64,000 nt of DNA from Chryseobacterium paludis (GTDB taxonomy: Bacteria > Bacteroidota > Bacteroidia > Flavobacteriales > Weeksellaceae): the NCBI RefSeq assembly GCF_025403485.1, contig NZ_CP099966.1:3075001-3139000 (forward strand). The letters are read 5' to 3'. Below are positions 47,199-55,612 of this stretch, one piece after another (the first letter of the stretch is position 1; each line of letters starts with the position of its first letter). The position numbers were made by a program, and so were the translations under genes. The notes under the pieces were generated by a model that was not told where the DNA came from, ran no database searches, and saw only the letters and a program-made list of their open reading frames with translations.

Positions 47199-48371
47199 AT
47201 GACCCTTCCTGAAGTACAAAATGCAATTTCCGAAAAGAAAATTTGTATTTTAATTCCCACATACAACAATGAAAAAACTCTAAACAGAGTTATTGATGGA
47301 GTATTGGGCTATACCCCTGATATTATTGTCGTTAACGACGGCTCTACCGACTCTACGACTCAAATATTAAACAGTTATCCCGAGATCACGATCATCTCAT
47401 TACAAGAAAACAAAGGAAAAGGAAATGGTTTAAAAACAGGATTCAGAAAGGCAAAACAATTAGGCTATCGTTATGCTATAACCATAGATTCTGATGGGCA
47501 ACATTACCCTGATGATATTCCGGTTTTTGTTGAAGCCCTAATGAATGAGAAGGAAGATGTTTTATTGATCGGTAATCGAAATATGTCTCAGAACGGTATT
47601 CCAAAGAAAAGCAGTTTTGGAAATCGTTTCTCTAATTTTTGGTTTTGGTTTGAAACAGGCATTAAATTAGAAGATACCCAATCTGGATATCGTTTGTATC
47701 CTTTGCTCAAAATTCCTAAAAAATATTTTACCCCAAAATTTGAATTTGAAATTGAGATCATAGTCAGATCAGCCTGGAGAAACATTCCCGTTAAAAACGT
47801 TCCCGTTAAGGTATTGTATGATCCAGCAGAAAGGGTTTCACATTTCAGACCCTTTAAGGATTTCACAAGAATAAGTATCTTAAACACTATTCTTGTCAGC
47901 ATCACTTTAATATATATTATACCAAGAAACTTTATCAATAATTTCAGAAAGAAAAGTTTTAAAAGATTCATCAAAGAGGATGTTCTGGAGAGTGCGGGCA
48001 CCAATCGTATTAAGGCATTTTCTGTTGCAATGGGTGTTTTTATAGGACTATCTCCTTTTTGGGGATTTCAGACCCTATTGGTTATTTCACTGTCTGTTCT
48101 TTTTAAATTGAACAAGGTATTAGCCTTCGTTGCATCTAATGTTAGTTTACCACCTTTTATTCCATTTATTATTGCAGCTTCATTATTTATAGGAGCCCCT
48201 TTTGTGCATGGAGACAGTAATATCCTAAATCAGGAATTAAATTTTGATTTAATAAAGAATAATCTGCTTCAATATGTGATCGGAAGTATCATTTTAGCGA
48301 CAACAATGTCTGTGCTTTCAGGAGTAGCTGTTTTCCTTTTCTTGAATAAATTTGATCCGGAAAAAGACTAA
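47199..48371 (+). CDS. Family 2 glycosyltransferase fused to DUF2062
   Basis: The 390-residue protein has a GT-A domain (ICILIPTYNNEKTL, VVNDGSTDST, ITIDSDGQHYPDDI; about residues 10-220), as in dolichyl-phosphate-mannose-synthase-like enzymes. A C-terminal DUF2062 membrane domain follows (VAMGVFIGLSPFWGFQTLL; about 265-385, 3-4 helices). It is the last gene of the plus-strand arm. It may add a sugar to a lipid carrier or to the pigment; flexirubins are not usually glycosylated, so the role is open. Confidence 0.88.
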   Translation: MTLPEVQNAISEKKICILIPTYNNEKTLNRVIDGVLGYTPDIIVVNDGSTDSTTQILNSYPEITIISLQENKGKGNGLKTGFRKAKQLGYRYAITIDSDGQHYPDDIPVFVEALMNEKEDVLLIGNRNMSQNGIPKKSSFGNRFSNFWFWFETGIKLEDTQSGYRLYPLLKIPKKYFTPKFEFEIEIIVRSAWRNIPVKNVPVKVLYDPAERVSHFRPFKDFTRISILNTILVSITLIYIIPRNFINNFRKKSFKRFIKEDVLESAGTNRIKAFSVAMGVFIGLSPFWGFQTLLVISLSVLFKLNKVLAFVASNVSLPPFIPFIIAASLFIGAPFVHGDSNILNQELNFDLIKNNLLQYVIGSIILATTMSVLSGVAVFLFLNKFDPEKD

Positions 48372-48381
48372 TTCTTTAATC

Positions 48382-48414
48382 AAAAAAAACTGCAAAGCCT
48401 TTCGACCTTGCAGT
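48382..48414 (-). terminator. Terminator after the FG-GAP protein gene
   Basis: On the minus strand, ACTGCAA pairs with TTGCAGT around a loop and is followed by TTTTTTTT. It lies 27 bp past the stop at 48442. On the plus strand the stem lacks a T run, so it is a weaker stop for the converging pigment operon. Confidence 0.8.
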
Positions 48415-48441
48415 AAATAGTTATTATTAACTGATCATCTT

Positions 48442-50454
48442 CTATTTTTTCGTCACTTTCTGAGAATATGTTTTACCATTCTTATCAATTAAAACAAGTA
48501 TGTAAACACCTGAAGTTAATTGTTTAATTGAAATTGAATTTCTTTCTACCTTTGTCTGTAAAGCAATTCTACCACTTAATTCGTACAATTTTGCCTCTAC
48601 CGGGCTAAAATCATTTTTAGATTTAAAGTTGATCATATCTTCACTTGGATTTGGATAAACAGTAAATAAATCCTCTGTATTCTGAACTTCTTTTACACCC
48701 AGATGTGTTCCTTCAACAACATGCAATGTTGTATTGGGTGTCACATTATATAGGGTATCAACCAAACCTGAAGGCCATTTTATAACGACTTTCGTAATGG
48801 CACTTGCCTGACCAATTCCGAAATGGGTATTCAATGTATTCATATTCTGGAATCCTACACCACTTTGTACATCACGAATTTGTTTTCCCCAGGCACCATA
48901 GATCTCTACTCTTGTACCAATTCCATTTCTGTTACTCTGAGTTCCTTGTAATGTTACCTTTAGCCATTTATTGGTGTTTCCATCGTTCATCATAACCGTA
49001 TTGCCATTTTGGATATCTAAAAAACCATCGTTATTAAGGTCTCCAATTGGTCTGTTATCATAATCTAAACTATAGGGAGTAAGATTGGGAGTAAATTTAA
49101 ATCCTCCATCGCCAAACATAATTGTATTACCTGCCCCCAGAACGTCAAGAAATCCGTCATTATCAAAATCGTACGCAACGTATTCTCTGCTTAAGCTATT
49201 AACAACATCATATCCCGAACCTATAGAAACATCTGTAAAAGTTCCATTGCCATTATTTTTCATTACTTTACTGAGACCATTAGCAATTGAATTTATTCCT
49301 ACGACAGCGTCCATCCAACCGTCATTATTAAAATCTCCCCAAGCTGAAGACCATGTCTGCGTCGGGTTGGCCATATTTGCAGCAACAGCAACATTCGTGA
49401 AAGTTCCATTACCATTATTCCTAAGCAATTCATCTATATTTCCACCAGGCCCAGAGCCCCCACCACTGCATTTTGCAATATACATATCCATATCTCCATC
49501 ATTATCATAATCGATCCAGATAGAGCCGTAGTTTCCTCCTGAAGGAAAATCGCCTAATCCTCCCTGATTATGGTTCATATTCGTCCCATCATTTATATAA
49601 AATCTGTTTGGGGCATTGTCATCACATACAAAAGCATCTAGTTTGCCATCTTTATTAATATCTATAAAGTTTGTACGCTGTGTTAAAAATGACTGAGGTT
49701 TTCTATCAGAAGTATATCCTGTTCCATCAGCATTAGCTTTTACAAAAGCAATTCCACTCCCTGAACCATAGATCAGATCATTAAAACCATTATTATCATA
49801 ATCTCCGGCAGCAATACTCCAGGTAGGTTGTACTACCGTATTGGGAATTGTATAAGTAACATTACTAAATCCACCTCCCGATTGTTGATAGGAGATCACC
49901 ATTTGGGTATTATTTACAACAGATACAATATCATCCAAATAATCGCCATTCATATCAACTATACAGTGATTAAAGTTTCCCGCTACACTTACTGGTAGGG
50001 CTGTAAACGAAAGTCTATTGATCACAGGTGCTGTTTCAACTACTGTAAAATTAAAACCTGAGCTAGACCATCTGTTATCAAAGACAATATAATATGTAGT
50101 TCCTGCCAATGCTGTAAAAGAAACCTGTGACGAATTTCCTGAAAAATCATCATTCGCTGTTACACAGGTTAATGCTCCACAACTTCCTTTATATACCATC
50201 AGCCTCGTATCTGTATTTTGTCCTGCAATTACTGTAGAAACGGTAATGGTCTTATCTTGGACAGGGATATATTTGTACCATAATCCTGCAGTTCCAGGGC
50301 TTCCTAAAGAGCATGCTGTGGTAGGAGCCGTCCCAGTAATACTCGGTGCAGTATGTGTTCCAAGGGTAAGGTTCACTGCAGAAGCACACGTTAATTGTGC
50401 TATTCCCCATGTTATATTGAATAATAAAACAAAAAAGGATAAATTTTTTCTCAT
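48442..50454 (-). CDS. FG-GAP/VCBS repeat protein with ASPIC/UnbV segment and type IX sorting domain
   Basis: The 670-residue protein has a signal peptide, an N-terminal beta domain (about 20-140), then FG-GAP calcium-binding repeats with D-x-D-x-D/N loops (DYDNNGFNDLIYG, DINKDGKLDAFVCD, DYDNDGDMDMYIA, DFNNDGWMDAVVG, DFDNDGFLDVLG; about 150-490). An ASPIC/UnbV-type segment (NRNGIGTRVEIYG, VVIKWPSGLVD) is followed by a C-terminal type A sorting domain (FTVYPNPSEDMINFKS). It should be exported by the type IX system. It lies 28 bp downstream of the diheme cytochrome gene. Confidence 0.92.
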   Translation of the reverse strand: MRKNLSFFVLLFNITWGIAQLTCASAVNLTLGTHTAPSITGTAPTTACSLGSPGTAGLWYKYIPVQDKTITVSTVIAGQNTDTRLMVYKGSCGALTCVTANDDFSGNSSQVSFTALAGTTYYIVFDNRWSSSGFNFTVVETAPVINRLSFTALPVSVAGNFNHCIVDMNGDYLDDIVSVVNNTQMVISYQQSGGGFSNVTYTIPNTVVQPTWSIAAGDYDNNGFNDLIYGSGSGIAFVKANADGTGYTSDRKPQSFLTQRTNFIDINKDGKLDAFVCDDNAPNRFYINDGTNMNHNQGGLGDFPSGGNYGSIWIDYDNDGDMDMYIAKCSGGGSGPGGNIDELLRNNGNGTFTNVAVAANMANPTQTWSSAWGDFNNDGWMDAVVGINSIANGLSKVMKNNGNGTFTDVSIGSGYDVVNSLSREYVAYDFDNDGFLDVLGAGNTIMFGDGGFKFTPNLTPYSLDYDNRPIGDLNNDGFLDIQNGNTVMMNDGNTNKWLKVTLQGTQSNRNGIGTRVEIYGAWGKQIRDVQSGVGFQNMNTLNTHFGIGQASAITKVVIKWPSGLVDTLYNVTPNTTLHVVEGTHLGVKEVQNTEDLFTVYPNPSEDMINFKSKNDFSPVEAKLYELSGRIALQTKVERNSISIKQLTSGVYILVLIDKNGKTYSQKVTKK

Positions 50455-50482
50455 ATTTTCTTCATTTTAGTTGTTATTAATT

Positions 50483-51577
50483 TTACGGACAGTTTTGATT
50501 CAGGGAATTAATCCACTGATTTAGGAGTGCCACTCCCTCATCATGTACTATAGTTCTTCCTAATAAGGGCATTCTGTTGCTTTCATTTACAGAATTGAGT
50601 CTAAAACTCATAACCGATTTATTGTGGTTTCCGGGAGTTATAATTTTTTGTAGTGACGCATCGATAGGTTCATCAGCCAATACACAAACACCCATATTTG
50701 TTAAGTTTGTTGTTTTACTAAAGCTTAATCTGATAGCACGATAATCACAACGTGCATTCTGCTGATGACAGTGCGCACAATTGGCATCTAAATAGGACCG
50801 TAATCGGATGTCTATAGGCTTGCTCGTATCTTTATAATTAACGGTGGAAACAATATTAGAGGGATAGCTAACCAAATAACCTTCATCCACTAATTTTTGC
50901 AGTTGATTTTTAACTCCGCCGGAGTAGCTATAGGCTGTATTAAGATTTTGCGGCTTCACACCAATAGGAATTGGTTTATTATCTAATTTATGGCAAGCAT
51001 AACATTCTGACTCAGATGGTATTCTGTAATCAATTGTCATGACGTCATTATTTTCTTTTTTGAAGGTTAAATTTTTAGAGCTACCACTTGTAAAATCAGT
51101 TCCCGTAACTAAATTAGCTTCAGTCTGGTCATCATTCCACAAGTATTCCGCAAACACCCAGCCACTTGATTTTCTAATCATTAGTCGAGTTTCAAGTATC
51201 TTCGTTGTATTGTTGGGCTGTACTGTATTATAATAAAAACTTTTTATTAAAACAGTTCCCACAGGAAAGTTCAGTGTCTTATCGTCCGCATCGAAAGTAG
51301 CTTTTACTCCATCGGGCATCCAGATAAATCTCTTTTTTAAAGCGTAATCCGTGAAAAGTGAGCTCGCAGGTTCATAAGGTATTACCTTATTAGATGGGGT
51401 TAAATTTTTTAAGTCTCCGGTGAAGAAAGAATAGGTAGATAATTTAGCATAAGGAACTGCATTAATATCAAAATTAACAAAAGAACTTTCGCCCGGTACT
51501 CCTTCTATTCTATCATCATTTTTACAAGAAAATAGTACAATTAAACATAAGAGAGATAAAAAGTAGATTTTTTTCAT
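50483..51577 (-). CDS. Diheme c-type cytochrome lipoprotein (SO2930/TIGR03806-like)
   Basis: The 364-residue protein has a lipoprotein signal (SLLCLIVLFSCK) and two CxxCH heme sites (CYACH near residue 190, CAHCH near 267). Flanking motifs such as FIWMPDGVKATFDADD and DYRIPSESECYACH fit the SO2930 family, as I recall it. It would carry electrons or sense redox state in the periplasm or at the surface. It is the first gene of a two-gene operon with the FG-GAP protein. Confidence 0.86.
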   Translation of the reverse strand: MKKIYFLSLLCLIVLFSCKNDDRIEGVPGESSFVNFDINAVPYAKLSTYSFFTGDLKNLTPSNKVIPYEPASSLFTDYALKKRFIWMPDGVKATFDADDKTLNFPVGTVLIKSFYYNTVQPNNTTKILETRLMIRKSSGWVFAEYLWNDDQTEANLVTGTDFTSGSSKNLTFKKENNDVMTIDYRIPSESECYACHKLDNKPIPIGVKPQNLNTAYSYSGGVKNQLQKLVDEGYLVSYPSNIVSTVNYKDTSKPIDIRLRSYLDANCAHCHQQNARCDYRAIRLSFSKTTNLTNMGVCVLADEPIDASLQKIITPGNHNKSVMSFRLNSVNESNRMPLLGRTIVHDEGVALLNQWINSLNQNCP

Positions 51578-51967
51578 TCATTCAATAATTTTAGATAACG
51601 AATATAAATAATAAAGCGATATATCGCCAAATATTTTGCATCTAAAAAAGCAAATCAATTAAAATAAAACAACAAAACCTACCAAATAAGATGAATTTAC
51701 CAACAAAACATACACGAAGATCTAAAAAAAGCAATTATAAAAAAATGTTAAAAAATAAATAAATATTAAAAAAGCATATTAAAAGTAGATTATAATATTT
51801 AACCTTTTCAGTTTATTTTTAACATAAATTAGAATTATTTTGTAAATTAGTAACAGACTAGAGAAATAAGTTCTTTGTAGTATAAATATCGTTTCCAGTA
51901 AGGCGTACAATGAATTTAGTTGGCTTCATTTTTGCAATTTTATGATAAAAAATATTAAAATTATGGC
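51578..51967. other. Divergent intergenic region
   Basis: This AT-rich 390-bp stretch lies between the cytochrome operon (minus) and the TPR gene (plus). It must hold both promoters, but I find no full TTTG/TAnnTTTG match on either strand; CATTTTTG about 25 bp before the TPR gene is the nearest -7-like sequence. No small gene is visible. Confidence 0.5.
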
Positions 51968-53401
51968 ATGTGTCTATTGTTAAAGGTAAAATATAAGGGA
52001 TTATTTCAGTGGCTTTTAATAATTTCAGTTTTAGTTTTTCTGAACGGTTGTAATAAAAAGAATAATATTACTTACATAAACCTTGCTTTAAACAAAAGTG
52101 ACAGACTTAGATTAGAGGGAAAAAAGGAAGAGGTCATATCTGTGAATAATGAAATAATCAAAGTTTCAAAAGAAGAAAATTATAAAAAAGGAGAAGCTTT
52201 AGCATATATAAATCTTTCAAATATTTTTGGAACCATTGGAAATTATAAATTAAGCCAACATTATTTAAAATTAGCTGAAAAAATAGCTTTCAGAATCAAC
52301 GATGACTTTGTCTATACCAGATTATACCATGAATATGGGCAAATGAATTATGTCATAGGATTGATATCAACCGCTTTAAAGTACAATTCTAAAGCGATCT
52401 ATTATGGTAACAAATTAGATGAAAAAGGATGGCTGTTAGGGAATATATATGACCAGAGAGCTGATTTTCTGCTTGATAAAAATAAAGATTCTGCCTTCAT
52501 CTACTATCATAAAGGATTTGATGTAGATCCTTCTGCTCTTAATAGTGCGTTAATAGGTAATTATCATCTACGACAGACCAATAATCTGGATTCCGCTTCA
52601 TTTTATATTAATAATGCACTCATACTATTAAAAAAGAAAGATAATTTAACAACCCGACCTGGTATTATTTACTTTTATTATGCTGAATTGTGTTTTAAAC
52701 AAAAAGATTATACAAAGGCTTTAGAGTTTTATGAGAAATCTCTTGTAATCTTAAAGAAGACAAGAAGAATTAATAAACTGCCTGAAGTCTATCAAAAAGT
52801 TGCATTAACGTATAAAAAACTTAATCAATTTGAAAAAGAGAATGAGTATTTAACAAAATATAATCAACTGAATGACAGCTTAAATAAATCCGGAAATGAA
52901 GCAATAGACATTTCAACGAGCGAAGCAATAGAAAATAATAACTCTTCGATTACTAAACACTCTACACTCTATCTTATCATATTTCTTTCTATTCTGGGAG
53001 TAATTATTATCTTATTTTTCAAATACCCTAAAAAACAAAAAAATAAAGATTCTTCTGTTCCTATATCGGAAGAAAAAACCTCAGAAATAAGGAGCACCAT
53101 ACCTGATGAATATTTTACTGAGTTGCTTAGTCTGGCAAAAAATAATGATATTAAGTTTCTCAATAGATTTGAGGAGACCCATCCTACATTCTTTCAAAAC
53201 CTTTTCAAACATAATTCTCAACTGACAAGATCAGAATTATCATTATGTGGAATGATCCTACTGGGTCTTTCTTCAAAAGATATTGCTGATTTTTCATTTA
53301 TGCAACATCGGTCAGTACAGATTAAAAAAGGAAGATTAAGGAAAAAACTCAATATTTCTTCTGATGTTAATTTATATAATTTCTTTAAAACTTTAACCTA
53401 G
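51968..53401 (+). CDS. TPR sensor lipoprotein with C-terminal LuxR-like helix-turn-helix
   Basis: The 477-residue protein starts with a hydrophobic signal ending FLNGC, a possible lipobox (Cys near residue 28). It then has tetratricopeptide repeats (about 35-310; YINLSNIFGTIGNYKLSQHY, YYAELCFKQKDYTKALEFYEKSL), a membrane helix (STLYLIIFLSILGVIIILFF, about 330-350) and a cytoplasmic C-terminus. The C-terminus has a GerE-like helix-turn-helix (LTRSELSLCGMILLGLSSKDIADF, then RSVQIKKGRLRKKL). Such Bacteroidetes proteins are membrane-bound one-piece regulators: the TPR part senses, the C-terminus binds DNA. The targets are unknown. Confidence 0.87.
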   Translation: MCLLLKVKYKGLFQWLLIISVLVFLNGCNKKNNITYINLALNKSDRLRLEGKKEEVISVNNEIIKVSKEENYKKGEALAYINLSNIFGTIGNYKLSQHYLKLAEKIAFRINDDFVYTRLYHEYGQMNYVIGLISTALKYNSKAIYYGNKLDEKGWLLGNIYDQRADFLLDKNKDSAFIYYHKGFDVDPSALNSALIGNYHLRQTNNLDSASFYINNALILLKKKDNLTTRPGIIYFYYAELCFKQKDYTKALEFYEKSLVILKKTRRINKLPEVYQKVALTYKKLNQFEKENEYLTKYNQLNDSLNKSGNEAIDISTSEAIENNNSSITKHSTLYLIIFLSILGVIIILFFKYPKKQKNKDSSVPISEEKTSEIRSTIPDEYFTELLSLAKNNDIKFLNRFEETHPTFFQNLFKHNSQLTRSELSLCGMILLGLSSKDIADFSFMQHRSVQIKKGRLRKKLNISSDVNLYNFFKTLT

Positions 53402-53615
53402 TTTATCAGCTACTTAATTATTACATAGAAACTGAAGTAAAATTTACAAGCTATTAATTAGTTAATAGTTGAAAAGCTCTAGCTGGAAAGTATAATAGCT
53501 TTTTTAAGTTATCTACTTCATGCAAAGAATTAATTTGAGATAAATAGACCTAAAATTTGTCAAAGACACTTGAAGTTGGACTTAAGATCATTTTTATAAC
53601 ACTTTTTTCATCATT
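53402..53615. other. Intergenic region after the TPR gene
   Basis: This holds a small inverted repeat CTATTAA-4-TTAATAG (53451-53468) and a possible terminator hairpin AAAAGCT/AGCTTTTTT (53472-53505, 18-base loop). The rest is AT-rich and non-coding. The conserved hexamer array begins at 53616. Confidence 0.45.
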
Positions 53616-53643
53616 GATGTATTTACGTTGTATCTCTGTTGTA
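53616..53643 (+). promoter_or_regulatory. Three-hexamer operator, copy 1
   Basis: GATGTA (53616-53621), GTTGTA (53627-53632) and GTTGTA (53638-53643) are spaced exactly 11 bp apart, about one helical turn. Three bases later comes a run of eight T and GCA that contains the -33 TTTG. The same array occurs at 55219. This looks like the site of an activator or repressor. Confidence 0.72.
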
Positions 53644-53651
53644 CACTTTTT

Positions 53652-53682
53652 TTTGCAGTATTTATCCATGTAAATACATTTG
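53652..53682 (+). promoter_or_regulatory. Promoter downstream of operator copy 1
   Basis: TTTG (53652-53655), 19 bp, then TACATTTG (53675-53682) is a near-ideal Bacteroidetes promoter. Transcription would start near 53689, leaving a leader of about 250 bases before the helix-turn-helix gene at 53938. Confidence 0.76.
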
Positions 53683-53937
53683 CATATATAACAATACCCC
53701 AAAAACTTTAATGTCCAAAAATTAAAACTATTTGGATATCAACCCATAATAAAATGGATATAATGAACTGTCGGAGATTTTAATGTGAAGATAAAGTCAT
53801 AAAATATAAAATCTTTCTTTTCATTTAATCTATTAAGTAATAGGAAAATATAAATACAAGCGGGAAAATACAAACAATAATGATAATATTTAACAGTACT
53901 TTATTTTGAAAAAATACTAGCATTAAAATAAAAGCGT

Positions 53938-54405
53938 ATGCACAATTTTAAAAATATTCATATCGGAAAAACAGTTGAAACAAAGGTTATAGAAAGAAAC
54001 ATAGAGATATCTCGCCTTTGTAATTATTTTAAATGCAAAGAAAACGAAATCCATGTAATGTTTAGTTCAAAAAGCCTGGACGCAGAAGTCCTTTTAAAAT
54101 GGAGTAAGCTTTTAGACTATGATTTTTTCAGATTTTACAGCCAACATCTGATATTGTACGCACCACAGGAAAATGCAAGTTATAACAACCAGATAAATAA
54201 AAAATCTTCTCTTCCAGAGTTTCGCAAAAACATCTATACAAAGGAAATTATAGACTCCATATTAGAAATGATAAAAAAAGGAAAGAAAAGTAAAGCTCAA
54301 GTGATAGAACAGTATAGAATACCGAAAACTACCCTATATAAATGGATTGAAAAATATACTAACGAACAACCTAATGAACTTATAATTAAAAATAAACTCA
54401 AATAA
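53938..54405 (+). CDS. Helix-turn-helix protein with a transposase-like C-terminus (first of pair)
   Basis: The 155-residue protein has two parts. The N-terminus (about residues 6-75; IHIGKTVETKVIERNIEISRL, then LLKWSKLLDYDFFRFYSQHL) looks like an XRE-type DNA-binding fold. The C-terminus (about 105-145; SILEMIKKGKKSKAQVIEQY, then IPKTTLYKWIEKYTNEQ) resembles the helix-turn-helix of IS3-type transposase OrfA. No recombinase domain or terminal repeats are present. I recall similar short proteins, often in pairs, in Chryseobacterium genomes with no known role. A strong promoter with three hexamers lies upstream. Confidence 0.78.
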   Translation: MHNFKNIHIGKTVETKVIERNIEISRLCNYFKCKENEIHVMFSSKSLDAEVLLKWSKLLDYDFFRFYSQHLILYAPQENASYNNQINKKSSLPEFRKNIYTKEIIDSILEMIKKGKKSKAQVIEQYRIPKTTLYKWIEKYTNEQPNELIIKNKLK

Positions 54406-54537
54406 TGGATCTACTTGTAGAAGGATGCAAATTCTTTAGTTAAGATTCACGACCTATATCAAATGGTTTACCACAGGTAAATTTTACGTATTGTATTCGG
54501 TAGTAACAAGATGTTCGAATTATTAATAAAAAAACAG

Positions 54538-54861
54538 ATGAAATCAAAATCAGTAAACTATAAAAAAATATATGAAGATATTCTTAATGAGAAGTTTCCT
54601 GACAAAATATTGGATTGCATGAGTATTTTAAATAAAAAAAAATTAACTGTTCTGGACGTAATAGAACTCAACAAAAAAATTTTCGGAAAAGAAAACCTGG
54701 TATCTGAATCACAGAATAAAAGGTTTCGTTCCTACAATAAATCCGATATTCTTATGATCCTTGACTATCAGAAAAAGCACAACCTGAATAACACCCAGAT
54801 GGCAATACAATTCGGGTTAAGCCGTACCACTATAGCCTATTGGAAAAAACTGTTTTTATGA
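54538..54861 (+). CDS. Small helix-turn-helix protein (second of pair)
   Basis: The 107-residue protein has a charged N-terminus (VNYKKIYEDILNEKFPDKI), a middle helix region, and a C-terminal helix-turn-helix (SDILMILDYQKKHNLNNTQMAIQFGLSRTTIAYWKKLF). The C-terminus is again transposase-like. I chose the second ATG (54538) over 54511 because the sequence pattern begins there. It lies 132 bp after the first helix-turn-helix gene and is followed by a strong terminator, so the two form a cassette. Confidence 0.75.
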   Translation: MKSKSVNYKKIYEDILNEKFPDKILDCMSILNKKKLTVLDVIELNKKIFGKENLVSESQNKRFRSYNKSDILMILDYQKKHNLNNTQMAIQFGLSRTTIAYWKKLFL

Positions 54862-54926
54862 AAAAAACGAAACATTAAATCAAAAAATACCTTCAACCAT
54901 AGATTAATAAATAATTGAACAATTAT

Positions 54927-54962
54927 AATAAGTATCAAACTAAGTTTGATACTTATTTTTTC
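54927..54962 (+). terminator. Rho-independent terminator after the helix-turn-helix pair
   Basis: A 14-bp perfect stem (AATAAGTATCAAAC with GTTTGATACTTATT) has a 3-base loop and ends in a T run. It lies 65 bp after the second gene. Confidence 0.85.
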
Positions 54963-55218
54963 TCTAAAAAAACAAAAATTGAATCAAAAACAACATAATA
55001 TTTATTCAAATAAAAAGTCTGATGAAGGAACAATATGAATGAAAATAAATTTAAAAAATGAATTAATGTTCCCTTCTTTTTATTTATTAGAATGATAAAC
55101 AAGATACAAAATACTTAATAAAGAGAAAATTACCATCTAAAAACGGTAGGCTAAAGACGTGATTGCTCAATGAAATCAAATTAGAAAAACAAGGCCTACA
55201 CAGTGCTGAACAAGGGTC
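54963..55218. other. AT-rich intergenic region
   Basis: There is no convincing gene here. A frame beginning at 55163 overlaps the promoter below and has no family features. The region leads into operator copy 2. Confidence 0.5.
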
Positions 55219-55246
55219 GATGTACTTGTGTTGTACCTATGTTGTA
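55219..55246 (+). promoter_or_regulatory. Three-hexamer operator, copy 2
   Basis: GATGTA (55219-55224), GTTGTA (55230-55235) and GTTGTA (55241-55246) repeat at 11-bp spacing, in the same order as copy 1. Four bases later a run of eight T and GCA contains the -33 TTTG. The spacer bases differ from copy 1, so only the hexamers and T run are conserved. Confidence 0.72.
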
Positions 55247-55255
55247 TATATTTTT

Positions 55256-55286
55256 TTTGCAAAACTTATAAATGGAAATATTTTTG
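55256..55286 (+). promoter_or_regulatory. Promoter downstream of operator copy 2
   Basis: TTTG (55256-55259), 19 bp, then TATTTTTG (55279-55286). The spacing equals that of copy 1. Transcription would start near 55293, about 320 bases before the small secreted protein gene. Confidence 0.76.
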
Positions 55287-55612
55287 CACCACTAAAAACA
55301 CAGGTTAATTACAATAATGATCAATTACAAATAATTAAAAAAATTAGGCCAAAAACACATTGCTTTTATGATAAAATGGATTTTTTGACAACACAAATTC
55401 CTTTAAAAACACAAATTCAATCATAATAAGATGTTACAACATACAAATTCATTAAACATAATAAATTGTTTTTGGCTCTTTTTTTAATCCTTCATTGATC
55501 ATTCTTAAAGAAATTTCTAAGGTCTAAATATGACAGTAACTCCTTTTGAGTTGCTGGAAATAAATTACAATTAGAAAATTTTACAATATCAATAATTTAT
55601 AAATTCACACGT
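55287..55612 (+). other. Long leader of the small secreted protein gene
   Basis: About 320 bases of AT-rich sequence separate the promoter from the ATG. A hairpin with a 9-bp stem (CAGTAACTC/GAGTTGCTG, 55534-55556, 5-base loop, one G-T pair) lies 57 bp before the start. It may be a regulated leader or simply spacer; no known riboswitch is recognised. Confidence 0.45.

Noticed and set aside
47588..48004. A 138-codon minus-strand frame
   Set aside because: It is antisense to the glycosyltransferase-DUF2062 gene and lacks protein-like features.
53938..54861. Insertion sequence
   Set aside because: There is no catalytic DDE domain, no inverted repeats and no target duplication visible; only the DNA-binding parts resemble transposases.
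54927..54962. Long palindrome as a regulator binding site
   Set aside because: The 14-bp stem, 3-base loop and following T run directly after a gene fit a terminator better.
55163..55426. An 87-codon plus-strand frame
   Set aside because: It covers the operator and promoter of the secreted protein gene, has no family features and begins in AT-rich intergenic sequence.
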